From Delphinapterus leucas (lineage: Eukaryota > Chordata > Mammalia > Artiodactyla > Monodontidae): a stretch of DNA of 64,000 nt. The stretch is from contig NW_022097996.1 in NCBI RefSeq assembly GCF_002288925.2, positions 8,130,451 through 8,194,450 on the forward strand, given 5' to 3'. Below the pieces are notes generated by a model that ran no database searches, had not been told where the DNA came from, and saw nothing but the letters and a program-made list of their open reading frames with translations. Below are positions 10,768 through 21,844 of this stretch, piece after piece (the first letter of the stretch is position 1; the number at the start of each line of letters is the position of its first letter). A program made the position numbers and the translations under genes.

Positions 10768-10863
10768 AAATGAATTCATCTGTATCATATTTTAGATTCC
10801 ACATGTAAATGGTAGCTACCACTTATATGTGGAATCTAAAATATGATACAAATGAATTCATTT
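10768..10863. repeat. 37-bp-arm palindrome inside L1
   Basis: The left arm 10768-10804 and right arm 10827-10863 are inverse complements with one mismatch. The 22-base loop holds a perfect 10-bp palindrome GGTAGCTACC at 10811-10820, so the hairpin could extend further. A normal L1 of this type has only the right-hand copy of this 'gtggaatctaaaatatgat' segment after ORF2, so one arm looks like an inverted duplication at the ORF2 stop. Confidence 0.92.
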
Positions 10864-11861
10864 GTCTTACTCTATCTGATTTACTTCACTGAGTATTGTA
10901 ATCTCTAGGTCCATCCATGTAGCTGCAAATGGCATTATTTCATTCTTTTTTATGGCTGAGTAGCATTCCATTGTGTATATGTACCACATCTTCTTTATCC
11001 GTTCCTCTGTTGATGGACATTTAGGTCGCTTCCATGTCTTGGCTATTGTAAATAGTGCTGCAATGAGCATTGGGCGTGCATGTATCTTTTCTAATTATGG
11101 TTTTCTCCAGATATATGCCCAGGAGTGCAATTGCTGGATCATATGGTAGCTCTATTTTTAGTTTTTTGAGGACCCTCCATACTGTTCTCCATAGTGGCTG
11201 CACCAATTTACATTCCCACCAACGGTGTAAGAGGGTTCCCTTTTCTCCACACCCTCTCCAGCATTTATTGTTTGTGTACTTTTTAATGATGGCCTTTGTG
11301 ACCGGTGTGGGGTGATACCTCATTGTAGTTTTGATTTGCATCTCTCTAATAATTAGTGATGTTGAGCGTCTTTTCATGTGCCTATTGGCCATCTGTATGT
11401 CTTCTTTGGAGAAATGTCTAAGTAGGTCTTCTGCCCATTTTTTGACTGGGTTTTTTGTTACCGAGTTGTATGAGTTGTTTGTATATTTTGGAAATTAAGC
11501 CCTTGTCAGTCACATCGTTGGCAAGTATTTTCTCCCATTCTGTGGGTTCTTTTCATTTTTTATAATGGTTTCCTTTGCTGTGCAAACGCTTATAAGTTTG
11601 ATTATGTCCCATTTGTTTATTTTTGCTTTTATTTCTATCGTCCTGGGAGACTGACCTAAGGAAACATTGCTACGATTTATGTCAGAGAATGTTTTGCCTG
11701 TGTTCTCCTCTAGGAGTTTTATGGTGTCCTGTCTTATATTTAAGTCTTTAAGCCATTTTGAGTTTATTTTTGTGTGTGGTGTGAGGTAGTGTTCTAACTT
11801 CATTGATTTACATGCGTCTTTCCAGCTTTCCCAGCACTGCTTTCTCCATTGCATATTTTGA

Positions 11862-11875
11862 GGCAGGTCCTTTCT
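11862..11875. repeat. Target-site duplication of L1 (right)
   Basis: Second copy of GGCAGGTCCTTTCT, matching 10430-10443. Confidence 0.95.
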
Positions 11876-11949
11876 GCGTCTGAGGGGCTGGTAGAGCTGT
11901 GAGGGGAAGAAGGGGCTATTGAGCAGTGCCCACAGTGGGTGAGGTAGGA

Positions 11950-12105
11950 GCCATCACCATCGTTACCATCATGATTATTACCACCATTATCATCACCGTC
12001 ATCATCATTATTCCCGTCGTTGTCACGATCATGATCATCATTATTGTCACCATGACCATCATCACCGTCATGATCATCACAGTCACCATCACCAGCAAAG
12101 CCACC
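11950..12105. repeat. Imperfect (CAT/TCA)n trinucleotide array
   Basis: A run of CATCAT, CACCAT, TATTAC and GTCATCA words. Open frames on both strands encode Ile/Thr/Val/Met repeats and are artefacts. It directly abuts a probable MIR 3' end. Confidence 0.85.
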
Positions 12106-12215
12106 GCCACTCCTCAGTGCTTACTAGGGGCCATGGCTTGTACTAATGCCTCTATGGACACTGTCTCCTTCAGTCTTCTCAAGAGCCTTGTGAGGTGGGT
12201 CCCAGGAGTACAGGA
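12106..12215 (-). mobile_element. Probable MIR SINE fragment
   Basis: 'cagtgcttactaggggcca' followed by 'caagagccttgtgaggtgg' resembles the antisense MIR 3' half. The rest has decayed or was lost to the neighbouring array. Confidence 0.5.
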
Positions 12216-13015
12216 GGGGCAGGGTTCAGAAGGATGCCTGGCCATGCCCTGGAGCAGACGCTGGGTGCTCGAGTCTGTGGATGGCTCAGGTGCCAAGCCA
12301 TCCTGCTGTGGAATGAGCCTGCGCCTTCTCTGGTGAGCCTGGAGTGAGCATATGGGGTGCTTGCCCCTTGACATCCATTCCTTCGCCCAGCACGTCTCTA
12401 TTACAAGCCGTCTTTGTACCAGATGCCAGGTTTGAATTTGATCCAGGCCAACATTTTTTTTTCCATTTTCACAAAACAAAGATTTTCTTTTTCCTTTCCT
12501 CAACCTCTTCCTCCCCAACCTAAACTCCTGTGAAAATAGCACACGTAGCTGAGCCTCAGGCCAATTTGTGTCTTGGTGCTCAGCACACACACTCCATCTT
12601 TCACACCACAAACAGCTTTGCTCAGAAGAAATATGTTTTCCCTCTGCAAAACTGCCATTTTAGGCCAACATATAGAAGGCAGAAAGAGACTACTTCACTT
12701 TTTCTTCCCCTGGAAGAACCCACCAAGATGTTGTTTTCCCTTGCTTTTTCTGGCGGGGAGATATTTTTTGACAGCTTTCGTTGCTATCTGGCTCTCAGCC
12801 CTACATCTAGTGCCAAGTTGTGAAGGAAGCAAAGGAAAAACTAGATGAGCAAAGGCAAGATTCCCCTAGAGGGGCACCACAATGCTGGAACTCAGGAGTT
12901 ATAAGGGACCTCGTGGTAAACCCTGTCTCCTGACCCCCCACCAGGAGCTCCCTCTCAGAAGCCCTGGATGGGGATACCCCTAGGGTAGGGCACGGGCTAC
13001 CTGCTGGGGGTCCCG
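12216..13015. other. No gene recognised
   Basis: Unique sequence. The 165-residue minus-strand open frame at 12611-12114 runs out of this stretch into a MIR and has no recognisable domain, so I do not call it. Confidence 0.5.
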
Positions 13016-13017
13016 AG

Positions 13018-13155
13018 GCGCACTCATTCAATACACATCCTCCCACACTTTCTTCCTACAGGCTGGAGACTGGGGGCCAGGTGCTTTGGGGTTACAAAAA
13101 TGAATCAGTCATGGATCCCGCCTCCATTCTTTCTAGTCTAGTAGGGAGTGAAGAT
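13018..13155 (-). mobile_element. L2 LINE 3' end
   Basis: 'ggccaggtgctttggggtt' followed by 'acaaaaatgaatcagtcatgg' and 'ctagtctagtagggagtg' is the antisense L2 terminus. Confidence 0.7.
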
Positions 13156-14095
13156 TTGTATATTTATTTACTGTAACGTTGAGTAGAAATGAGATGTATT
13201 GACTGGGAAGTGTGAATAAAGTCCTAGTTTCACATGTGAGGTTCATTTTAGCCAGGGAAGTGAGGGGGGGGGGTTTGGGGGAGGAGCTGGCACTCAATCT
13301 GAGCGTGACTTTCCAGTGGGGTCCTTGCAGGCACACTGGAGTTGGCTGCTGTGAGCCTCGCCCTCATTTGCCCTCCCTCTTCTCCCTCGCCCAGCTCGGT
13401 GTAAATCCCTCCTTGTGTGTGTGGCAGGTCTTCAGGTGCTGGCGGACAGCTGCTGAGTGGTCCTGAGTCTCCACTTTTCTGGGCTCGTTTCCTGGACCCT
13501 CACAGCCTTGTGGTTCTGTTCTCATGGCCCGTCTCCATGGTGGGAGTGGAGTGGACCTTTCCACCATGGAGCCAGCTTCCTGAGCCAGGAGCCCCTGTGG
13601 GCCATGCTGGTCTTTGCAGGGCTTGTGTGGTCAGACCTCATCGCTCAGCAGCCTTCTAGACGCAAGAGAAACCACTGAGCTAGCACAACCCAAAGGAGCT
13701 ATCCCATGAGACCCAAGGCAAGAGTGCAGCTTGGGCCTTGGGATTACCATGGACCAGGAGGTGGATGTCCAAAGGATCCCAGGCACTTCCCTCCACCTGC
13801 CTGCCTCAGCATTTTCTCTTTCAGTGCCAGATTCTGTTGGGCTCAGTTTGGATCAAGTGCTCTTCTGGTGACAGGGAGGGATCAGGGGAAGGGCCTCTGA
13901 TTGGCCCAGCCTGAGTCAGTCCGTCTCTGGCCAAACCAACAGTAGCCAGTGGACAGGGTCATCTCCTCAAGGCTGGCAGGGCCCACCCCATGGTGGGGGA
14001 GGGGCGGTTAGAGAGATGGGAGGTTCACTGTGGGCCGGGGAGATGGCTGCTGGGCGTCCCCTATGCCAGCTCTGCTTTTACCAGTTGTGCCTGGG
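13156..14095. other. No gene recognised
   Basis: Unique sequence, with a G run at 13265-13275. Short overlapping open frames at 13212-13900 have no recognisable domain. Confidence 0.5.
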
Positions 14096-14099
14096 TCTC

Positions 14100-14235
14100 C
14101 ATCGTCTAGTCTTTAAAATGGTAACAAGACCACCTACTCCATAGTGTTCTTGTAATAATTACATGGGACAGCACTTAGAGCGTTTCCATAGTCCTGGCAC
14201 GTGGCTCACATCTATTAAACGGTAGCGACCTGTGT
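14100..14235 (+). mobile_element. MIR SINE 3' half
   Basis: 'aaaatggtaacaagaccacc', 'tacatgggacagcacttagag' (split) and 'tcctggcacgtggctcac' follow the sense MIR 3' half. Confidence 0.65.
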
Positions 14236-15229
14236 GCTGGATGATGGGTCTGAGGGAGGCTTTCCCTGGCTGGTCTCCCCATCTGGGGGCTTTCAGATGA
14301 GGGTATTGAAGTAGGGAGGCTTCAGTTCACACCATCCCCACCTCCACACCTTGGAGATCGTTGTTATGGCTGGTTAGCAGTCTGTGCCATGAGTCTTCTG
14401 ACGTGCCCAGCAGGGCCCGCTTCCCTCCTGCCCAACAGGAGGCTGAGCCAGGGGAACCTGGTCCTGTCCTCAGAACCACAAGGACATTAACTGAGTCGTC
14501 TGTCCACACCCCCAACCCACTGCCCCGCCAGAAACATCCCTTCGACTTGCAGGGTCTCAGGTTCTAAGGGACCCTTGCAGGGGGTCATTGCTGGTGGACT
14601 GTCCTTCAGGCACAAGCCATATTTCTCAAGAGGAAGGTTATATTTTACTGGGGCTTGTCACTAGAATTATTTTTTACTTTTGAGTTGATTAGGGTATTCA
14701 GTCTGAGGATTTCTGGGTGCCTCCTCCCTGTAAAACACCCATTTGGTGCACAGAGGACTCCGGCTACTAGGTGTTAGGAGAAAAGAAAACAATGGCTGCA
14801 CGGGGTTCTGGCTTCAGGCAGTCTGGAAGGAGCGATCCCGTGAGGCCGACGTTATCAGGACAATTGTCCTGGCATGGCTGGATTTGGGACCATTCTGGAG
14901 GACCTGTTGGCATCCAGATGGAAAGGGGAAAGGGATGAGGGCATTTCAGGCCAGGGGATGGTATGTGGAGCCACTCAGAGAGGGAAGTGAGCCCGGCTTG
15001 GGCAGGAGAGAGAGAGGGAGCTGGCGGGGCTGGGGCGGAGGTGTGTGTAGGGTGAGCTGAGACAGGCACAGGGTGGGAGCTCGGATTACTGCAGGTCGTG
15101 ACTACCGAATAAAGAATGGTCTTCATTCAGCGAGCACCCGGGAGCCATAGCAGCTTGTGGAGTGACGTGTGTCTGCGGCTTGGGTGTTATTACTGCTGCA
15201 GATTTTTGTGTAGGAGGGACTGGTAGACC
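14236..15229. other. No gene recognised
   Basis: Mixed GC-rich unique sequence with purine-rich patches near 14990-15050. No exon, RNA gene or repeat is convincing. Confidence 0.5.
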
Positions 15230-15237
15230 AGTTAGAC

Positions 15238-15441
15238 CAGCGGTCCCCAACCTTTCTGGCACCAGGGACTGCGTAAGACAATTCTTCCACGGATGGGGGT
15301 GTGGGGGATGGCTCAGGCGGAAATGCGAGCGATGGGGGGCGGCAGATGAAGCTTCGCTCCCCCGCCCTCTGCTCACCTCCTGCTGTGCGGCCCGGTTCCT
15401 AACAGGCCCTGGGCCACTACTCCGGGGGCAGGGGACCCCGG
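15238..15441 (+). mobile_element. MER1-like hAT DNA transposon
   Basis: A complete small non-autonomous element. It starts CAGCGGTCCCCAACC and ends GGGGACCCCGG, so the ends are near inverse complements. It is flanked by a perfect 8-bp duplication AGTTAGAC at 15230-15237 and 15442-15449, the length made by hAT transposases. Interior words such as 'ttcttccacggatgggggtg' and 'tgctgtgcggcccggttcc' match the MER1-type family. There is no coding capacity. Confidence 0.92.
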
Positions 15442-15539
15442 AGTTAGACTATAACAATTGTTCCAAAGTGGATGGCAAATAGCTCCAACCAGCATGGTGC
15501 AGCAGGGATGAAAAGGAAAGGATTAGTCCAAGAGCAGTT

Positions 15540-15753
15540 CTTTATTTTTAATTAAAAAAAAATTTTTTTTATTGGAGTATAGCTGATTTACAGTGTTGTG
15601 TGTTTCTGCTGTACAGCAAAGTGACTCAGTTATACATCTATCCACTCTTTTTTAGATTCTTTTTCCATAGAAGCCATTACAGAGCGTTGAGTAGAGTTCC
15701 CTGGGGTATGCGGTAGGTCTTTATTGGTTACCTATTTTATATATAGTAGTGTG
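15540..15753 (-). mobile_element. L1 LINE 3' end, antisense
   Basis: A short 5'-truncated L1 tail: T-rich left end, then 'tattggagtatagctgattt' and 'gctgtacagcaaagtgactc'. A 13-bp duplication, TCCAAGAGCAGTT at 15527-15539 and TCCAAGAGAAGTT at 15754-15766, brackets it with one mismatch. Confidence 0.92.
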
Positions 15754-15916
15754 TCCAAGAGAAGTTTTGAAGGGAAAATTGCGAGGTGAGAATATGAGTA
15801 AGAGAGAGGAGTTAGAGAATCTCAGGTTTCACACAGGCAGGAGGGCAAAGGGAAGCCCACTGAGGAAACGGGGGTGGGTGGCTTGGCAGGGGAGACCATG
15901 AGGTCCTTTACTTGAC

Positions 15917-16257
15917 ATGCTGAATGGGCTGCTACAACAAAAACCGTAGACTGAGGGGATTAAACAACAAACGTATTTCTCATGGTTCTGGAGGCTGGGA
16001 GTCCAAGATCAGGGTGCCAGTGTAGTTGGGTTCTGATAAGAACCCTCCTGGTCCACAGACAGCTGCCTCTGGCTGTGTCCTAATGTGGTGGAGAGGGGCA
16101 ACTCTGGCCCCCTCACCTCCTTCTAAAGGCCCTGGTCTCTCATGACCTCGTGGAACCCGAATCACCTCCCAGTCACCCACCTCCAAATCCCGTCTCATTG
16201 AGCGTTAGGGCTTCAGCACATGAATTTGGGGGGACACAAGCATTTGGTCCATAACAC
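15917..16257 (-). mobile_element. MLT1-like MaLR LTR
   Basis: The antisense strand of an MLT1-type solo LTR. The right end 'ggtccataaca' is the complement of a TGTTATGGACC start. Internal words 'ggttctggaggctgggagtc' and 'caagatcagggtgccagtg' lie near the left end, matching the conserved LTR 3' half. MLT1 LTRs come from ancient ERVL-related retroelements, and no internal region is present. Confidence 0.8.
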
Positions 16258-16509
16258 TGAATATGAGGGGGCAGCAAGGGCCTTCTAAAGGGAGAAACGC
16301 TAAGGATGGTCAGGGTTATCAAGGGAGTTGGAGGTCCTCACACAAGGCCAGGTTGGGTATAGGACTTGGGGGGTCATCAGCCCAGAAGGAAAATTGGGGC
16401 TGCGAGGGTGCAGGGCCTGGGAGGAAGGGGCGTGGAGAGAATGGCAGAGAAACAAGGCGGGATTCTTGGGGACAGCTCGTTTAGGAGGAAAGAGCACTGC
16501 CTGTGACAC

Positions 16510-16640
16510 AGGACTGGAGGGTCATTGAGGGCTCAGCCAGCATCTGCTGCCGGCTGCCGGGGAGGCACCGGGCGCAGGCATGATTGCAGGTGAGTGAGGT
16601 GTGGTCCTGGCTCTTAAGGAGCTCACAGCTGAGAAAGATG
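16510..16640 (-). mobile_element. L2 LINE 3' fragment
   Basis: 'gtggtcctggctcttaagg' followed by 'agctcacagctgagaaagatg' resembles the antisense L2 3' UTR ('ccctgccctcaaggagctc'-type). Confidence 0.6.
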
Positions 16641-16669
16641 GAGAGACACGTACCAGCAGCCTCCCAACC

Positions 16670-16905
16670 CAAGGCTCACTGCAGAGGGTTCAAATCCCAC
16701 CACTTCCACCCAGCAGCAGGGTGACCTTGGGCAAGCCACTGGACATGTCAGAGCCTCAGTTTCTACATGTGTAAACAGGGAGAATGACAGTCCCACCCAC
16801 AGGGCTGCTCTGAGGATTGATGGGCTGGTACATGGGAAGAGCTTTGCCCGGTGCCCGGCTCTTGTTAAGTGCTTGCCATTAGCATAATCATTATTAAGGA
16901 GCAAC
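16670..16905 (+). mobile_element. MIR SINE
   Basis: A near-complete sense MIR: 'gggttcaaatcccaccac', 'gtgaccttgggcaagccac', 'gagcctcagtttctacatg' and 'gctctgaggattgatggg' occur in order. Confidence 0.9.
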
Positions 16906-17024
16906 GTTATATAGTGTACTGAGTGCTTAATGCAGCCTGCAGGGGCACCTGTAAGATTGGGTAGCTGGGTAGGCAGGGAGCACAAAGCCGGAGTCCCTAG
17001 AAACAAGAAAACACGGTGTCAGCT

Positions 17025-17850
17025 CGTCAAAGGTACTGTGGTCTCATCCCCTGCCGCTGGGAGTGCAAAAACAGTGCAGCCACTTCGGAGGGCAGTTTGG
17101 CAATCTATACAGAACTAAATATATTCTCACCGTACGGTCTAGCAGCTGCGCTCCTTGGTATTTACCCAAAGGAACTGAAAACTTACGTTCACACAGAAAC
17201 CTGCGCGTGGATGTTTATAACAGCTTTATTCATAATTGGCAAAACTTGGAAGCCACCAAGATGTCTCTCAGTAGGTGAATGGGCAAATACACTGTGGTAC
17301 GTCCAGACAATGGAATATTATTCAGCAGTAAAAAGAAATGAGCTCTGAAGCCACTGAAGGACATGGAGGAACCTTAAAAGCATCTTATGAGGTGAAAGAA
17401 GTCAACCTGAAAAGACTACATATTGTTTGATTTCAGCTATATGAGATTCTAGGAAAGGCAAAACTAGGCAGGCAGTAAAAAGACCAGTGGTTGCCAGAGG
17501 TTGGGGGGAAGGAGGGATGAAGAGGTGGAACACAGGGGATTTTAAGGGTGCCGAAACTACTCTGCATGATACTGTAATGGTGGATACATGTCATTGTACA
17601 TTTGTCCAGACCCACAGAATGGACAACACCAAGAGTGACCTCTAATGTACACTGTGGACTTTGGGTGACTATGACGTGTCAGTGTAGGTTCTTCCGTGGT
17701 ACCAAACGGACCACTCTGGTGGGGGATGGTGATAGTGGAGGAGGCTGTGTGTAGGGGAGCAGGGACTATTATGGGAAACCCCTGTACCTTCCATTCAGTT
17801 TCACTCTGAACCTGAACCTGCTTCATAAAATAAAGTCTGTTATTTTAAAA
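17025..17850 (+). mobile_element. Old L1 LINE 3' fragment, sense
   Basis: The plus strand encodes a diverged ORF2 C-terminus (17190-17348, with ITALFIIGKTWKPPRCLSVG and YYSAVKRNEL), then a long 3' UTR ending 'aataaagtctgttatttt'. ORF2 is reverse transcriptase/endonuclease in a live element; here it is a broken relic. The 3' UTR type (gaggctgtgtgtagg, then 'acctgcttcataaaat') indicates an L1M-age element. Confidence 0.9.
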
Positions 17851-18285
17851 ATAGCAAAAAGGAGTGTGGCCGTGCAGAAGGCCAGTCCTCACTTTAAATA
17901 GTGAATTGATGAAGCAGTCGTTTGAGCATTGACGGTTCAGAGACCGCAGCGTCGAGCCCGGGGGACGCAGAGAGGAGGGTGGGCCCTCAGGAGCCGCTCT
18001 CATTGTGCTGGTGACGCCGCACTGAGGGGGCACCATGATATAGGGGCGCGGGGAGCAGCACCTGGAAGAAGGGGGCTCCCAGCGCAGCCTCGGGGGGCTG
18101 TAACTGTGGGCCTTGAAGGCAAGAGGCACTGGACGGAGGGGTCGTTCTCAGGCTGTGCCACAGGACGGGCACTGACACCGCCCGAATGCCACGTCCTCCC
18201 TCTCCTTCCGTTCTTTCTGCACCACGTCAGGGATGCGTGAGTCCCGTGGCACAGGTGAGGAAGCTGGTGAGCCCTTGAGCCTCTG
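17851..18285. other. No gene recognised; locally CpG-rich
   Basis: Moderately CpG-rich at 17930-18170, but much weaker than the island at 27 kb. The plus and minus strands have overlapping open frames without recognisable domains. Confidence 0.45.
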
Positions 18286-18287
18286 AC

Positions 18288-18430
18288 CCAAATGAGCTGT
18301 GTGGTGTGGCGTGGGCCAGTTCACCACATCTCTGAGCCTTGGTTACTTTGGCTTTAAAATGGGGCCAATGCCTGCTTTGTAGAATTGTGGTGAGCATTAA
18401 ATGATGTAACAGATACAAATGTTCTAGATG
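18288..18430 (+). mobile_element. MIR SINE
   Basis: 'gagctgtgtggtgtggcg', 'ctctgagccttggttactt' and 'ttgtggtgagcattaaatg' are in sense MIR order. Confidence 0.75.
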
Positions 18431-18431
18431 T

Positions 18432-18770
18432 GTGCTGGCCAATAAAATATAACGTGGACCAGAAATGCGAGCCACGTTCGGGATTTTACATTTTCTAGTA
18501 GCCACATTCAAAAAAATAGAGAAGTAGGTGAAATTAATTTTAATAACATGTATGTAAAATGATGTTTCACTTAATCCAGTGTGTAAAAAATTATCATTTA
18601 AATGTCATCAGTATAACATTTGTTCACGAGACAGTTACACTTTTTTTTGGACTAAATCTTTGATATCTGGTGTGTGTTTAGTGCTCACAGCACATCTCAG
18701 TTCGGACCAGGCACATTTCCCAGGCTCACGAGGCTGCCATACTGAAGAGTGCAGCTGTTCATAAATATAG
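18432..18770. mobile_element. Probable hAT-type DNA transposon fossil
   Basis: 'gctggccaataaaatataac', 'tctagtagccacattcaaa' and 'agcacatctcagttcggac' match a common mammalian element whose ends carry 'gctgtccaat' and 'gtagccac' words. I recognise the family pattern but cannot name it with certainty. The right end is decayed. Confidence 0.55.
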
Positions 18771-20025
18771 GCAGTTTATGTTTCTCCCTCTACAATATCA
18801 CAGTCCAGAGCTTCGCTAATCTCTCATCCAGTCACAGTCTATCTAGCGTGTATTAGTACTATTAGATCAAGAGCTCTATTTCATGCACCATGATTGTATA
18901 TTCATAAATTCTAACTCACGAATTCACAAACTTGCAATCACAGGCCTGTGCAAACACAGGAATTAGGCTTTTGTTCCCGAAGCAATTTGTGTTCACCTCT
19001 GTGGGGGTATTCACCAAGCTGGGCACGTGTTCAGGCTAGTGTGTGAATCACTGTCTCCCCTGACACTGCCCCAACTCTAAGCCTCTTGGAGGGAAAAGAT
19101 GTGTCTCCTGCATCCCTCCATCTCCGCACCAACCCCTCCCTGCATCCAGAGTGTCTAGATCCTAGCCGGCCCAAGCAGGTTTTCAATAGGCATTTTTTGA
19201 ATAGACTCCATCAACCAAAGTATCAGTTCCTTTTAGAAGCGAAGCATATTGTAAAGAAAAGGCTCTAAAGTCAGATTATGTAAAAATGTGTTGAAAGGCA
19301 GCAGGGACATCAAATGCAACCAGTGGATTGAAGTTTCTTTTCGAGTAGACGTGAATCTAGCAGAGGTGAGTGTAGGGTGCCAGCAGATGGGTGTGTGTTC
19401 GGGAGATGAGGCCGGAACAAAAGTGTCTGGAAATTTGTCGCAGGCATTTGAACTTCGGATGAAATGAATTTCGTCTCACCCCCGTGTGGCACACTCCAAT
19501 CAGCTCAAAGGTCTTATAGAAGGTGGGAGCTCCCTGTTCTCCCTGTTCGTGTCAGAGCCGTCATCCGGGGACATCTGACCCCTTGACGCCTCCTGCACCT
19601 TCAGTTGCCGGTATCCACGGGGACTCAGAGACAGCCATGCTAGGGAGCAGGCTTTGACCAGCTTAGTGGTGACCGTGCGACCGGGCCAGCCATGGCTGCT
19701 ACCCCACCCCAGGACATGCCTGCAACCCCAGGGAAGGAGGGACAGCCCAGTTCTGGGCGTTCCCAGGGCTAAAAATGCCCATTCTTTGCAGCTGTCTGCT
19801 CACCTGTACTGTCTCTTTGAGAAGCATGAATTCTACACTCTCTTCCACACTCTAAGGGCCGCCACGGGGGCCAGCAGAGGCAGCACCTGCCAGCAGGTAG
19901 TGGAAACATGGGAGGGCACCTCATAGAAGCCTGGGTGATGTGGCCTCATGGACAGAGGTGGGTGAGCAAGGCATGAGGCGGGGCTATACGTGGTGTACGT
20001 TGGTTCGTTAATTCCAGTAACAAAT
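18771..20025. other. No gene recognised
   Basis: Unique sequence. A weak L2-like tail lies at 19170-19210. No exon, RNA gene or young insertion found. Confidence 0.5.
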
Positions 20026-20029
20026 TTAT

Positions 20030-20215
20030 ACTACCAGTTATCGAATGTTTATCATGTACCAGACACGTTACTAAGCGCTTTACATGGATTACGTCCTCTG
20101 ATCCTTGGAGCATCCCTGCAATAAGGTTCTGTTGTATTCCTGTTTCACTGATGAGGAAACAGACTCAAAGGTTGGGTAACTTGTCCCAGGTCACCCAGAT
20201 GGGCAGGGGGTTTGG
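20030..20215 (-). mobile_element. MIR SINE
   Basis: Antisense MIR with 'catgtaccagacacgttac', 'taagcgctttacatggatt', 'cactgatgaggaaacagac' and 'aacttgtcccaggtcaccc'. Confidence 0.88.
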
Positions 20216-20278
20216 GGGGCAAGGGGACAGCGATCAACAGCCCAATGAAAAAAGGTGAACATTTGGATGGAGAGTCAG

Positions 20279-20280
<2 letters not shown>

Positions 20281-20313
<33 letters not shown>
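20281..20313. repeat. (CA)n microsatellite
   Basis: About 16 CA units immediately before the CHR SINE; its last units are part of that SINE's target duplication. Confidence 0.95.
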
Positions 20314-20315
<2 letters not shown>

Positions 20316-20320
20316 CTCTT

Positions 20321-20545
20321 TTTTTTTTTTTAATTTTTTTTTTTTTTTTTTTGCGGTACGCGGGCCTCTCACTGCCGCGGCCTCTCCCGCCGCGGAGCAC
20401 AGGCTCCGGACGCACAAGCTCAGCGGCCATAGGCTCACGGGCCCAGCCGCTCCGCGGCATGTGGGATCTTCCCGGACCGGGGCACGAACCCGTGTCCCCT
20501 GCACCGGCAGGTGGACTCTCAACCACTGCGCCACCAGGGAAGCCC
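20321..20545 (-). mobile_element. CHR-type SINE, antisense
   Basis: The complement of the A-tail (two T runs) at the left is followed by 'gcggtacgcgggcctctcac' and ends 'gcgccaccagggaagccc'. A perfect duplication CACACATCTCTT lies at 20309-20320 and 20546-20557. The internal pol III box region ('gggcacgaacccgtgtccc') is well preserved. Confidence 0.96.
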
Positions 20546-20557
20546 CACACATCTCTT

Positions 20558-21840
20558 AATAGGCATGTTGTCTGCAACAAGGCAACAATAATTTATCAAC
20601 ATTTCATGAAATCTCTGGGAGAGGGAATTCCTGAACCACTTCCGTGGAGCAAAGGGTGGAAACTGGAAATTAATTGTACGTGATCTTTCATGACTACTTT
20701 AAGATGTGTAAACGTGTTTGGTAGAGGACTGTGTGTGCGGCAATGTGTTTATTGTAATGTAGGTGAAGATATAGTCACGAGGACTTTCCCAGGTTTGATT
20801 GCAATCATGATTCACCCTGTAAGGTTTTAAGTTCCCCTTCTGCAAATGTTCCCACCTGCCCAACCCACCTAGCTGGGGAAAGACGATTGCCTCAGTAGTG
20901 AAAGAAGGTCTAGAGTGATAGGCAGGCCTGAGGAGGGGAGCAGTGCCTCTCCAGGTGATGCAGAGGCAGGGGAGAAATTCTCAGTGGAGGAAGGCTGTCT
21001 GTGGAGGGGGCACCTTTGGGAAACGGTAACTGAAAGAAAAGCAGCTCTGAAAGAGACTGAAGGCATCTTCTCTGGGTGTGGGTTTCCTCCCCCCCAAATA
21101 GAGCAGGGGTGGTCTAGAAGCTCTTTATGCCCCTCCTGCCGCTCCCATCCCCAAGGGACCATCTTAGATTCTAAGACAGAAAGCATCTCTTTAGAAAGTA
21201 ATCACCGCCGGCTGACATCGCATGCCCATCCACCGCAGCCGCCTGCCCCAGCCTAGGACCCGCATCCCCTGCCCCCTGCAGTGTTTTTCAAACTGGGGCC
21301 TATGGAGCATCAGATGCCTTGTGGGGGGGGGGGCTGTGAGGCACCCCAGCCACCCGCCGGGAAAGAGCGGGGTGGGTCAGGGGTCTGCAGGTGATTCTGG
21401 CACGCGCTGGGTCTGAGAGCAGCGCCCCCCAGTGGCGGTCAGGGCGGGACGGGGGGTGGTTGCTGCGCGACCCGGGGAAACGTGCGCCACCCGCGCTGTC
21501 CTCTCCGCCCCGGCACTTTCTCACCACCACCCTGACTCACTGATTGAGACAAGTTCCTGCCCCTGTTTTTTGTTCAGCACGTCAGAAGCTGAGTCTGAGC
21601 CTTCGGTCTGGAGTTTGAACAAACTGGAGCTGTACTGTCAGCGCCGACGCGGTGCGCCAGTGGAGAGGGAATGGAGGAGCGGCGCTTCCCTCCCTGGGGC
21701 CTGGAGATGCAGGAGCTTTGGGTTAGAGATGCCTAGCTGCCGCCCTAGGACACTGAGGATGTTTAAGGGGTGTCTGATGAAGTAAATATTAATTAAATAT
21801 TAAGAAGGAATATAGCAATGGAAATGATTGCTCTATTTTT
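20558..21840. other. No gene recognised
   Basis: Unique sequence with a G run at 21323-21334 and a CpG-rich stretch at 21340-21510. 'gcagtgtttttcaaactgggg' at 21277 resembles a decayed hAT end. No exon recognised. Confidence 0.5.
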
Positions 21841-21844
21841 GTAG

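Larger units (their letters stand above)
10444..11861 (-). mobile_element. 5'-truncated L1 LINE, antisense
   Basis: This is a 1.4-kb insertion with perfect 14-bp duplications on both sides. The 3' end with its poly-A complement is at the left. The minus strand encodes the L1 ORF2 C-terminal part (blocks at 11854-11510, 11392-11021 and 11070-10867, for example [18 protein letters not shown] and [27 protein letters not shown]), broken by frameshifts. Intact duplications but a decayed frame suggest a cetartiodactyl-age copy. An (AT)n expansion lies at 10517-10561 and a palindrome at 10768-10863. Confidence 0.97.

Noticed and set aside
10867..11392. Reverse-transcriptase-like frames as a host gene
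   Set aside because: They are frameshifted L1 ORF2 C-terminal fragments bounded by L1 target duplications.
11950..12105. CRISPR-like regular array
   Set aside because: This is vertebrate DNA; the array is an imperfect trinucleotide repeat with no spacer structure.
11926..12336. Ile/Thr/Val-rich 136-residue frame resembling a membrane protein
   Set aside because: The hydrophobic part is the CAT trinucleotide array read in frame.
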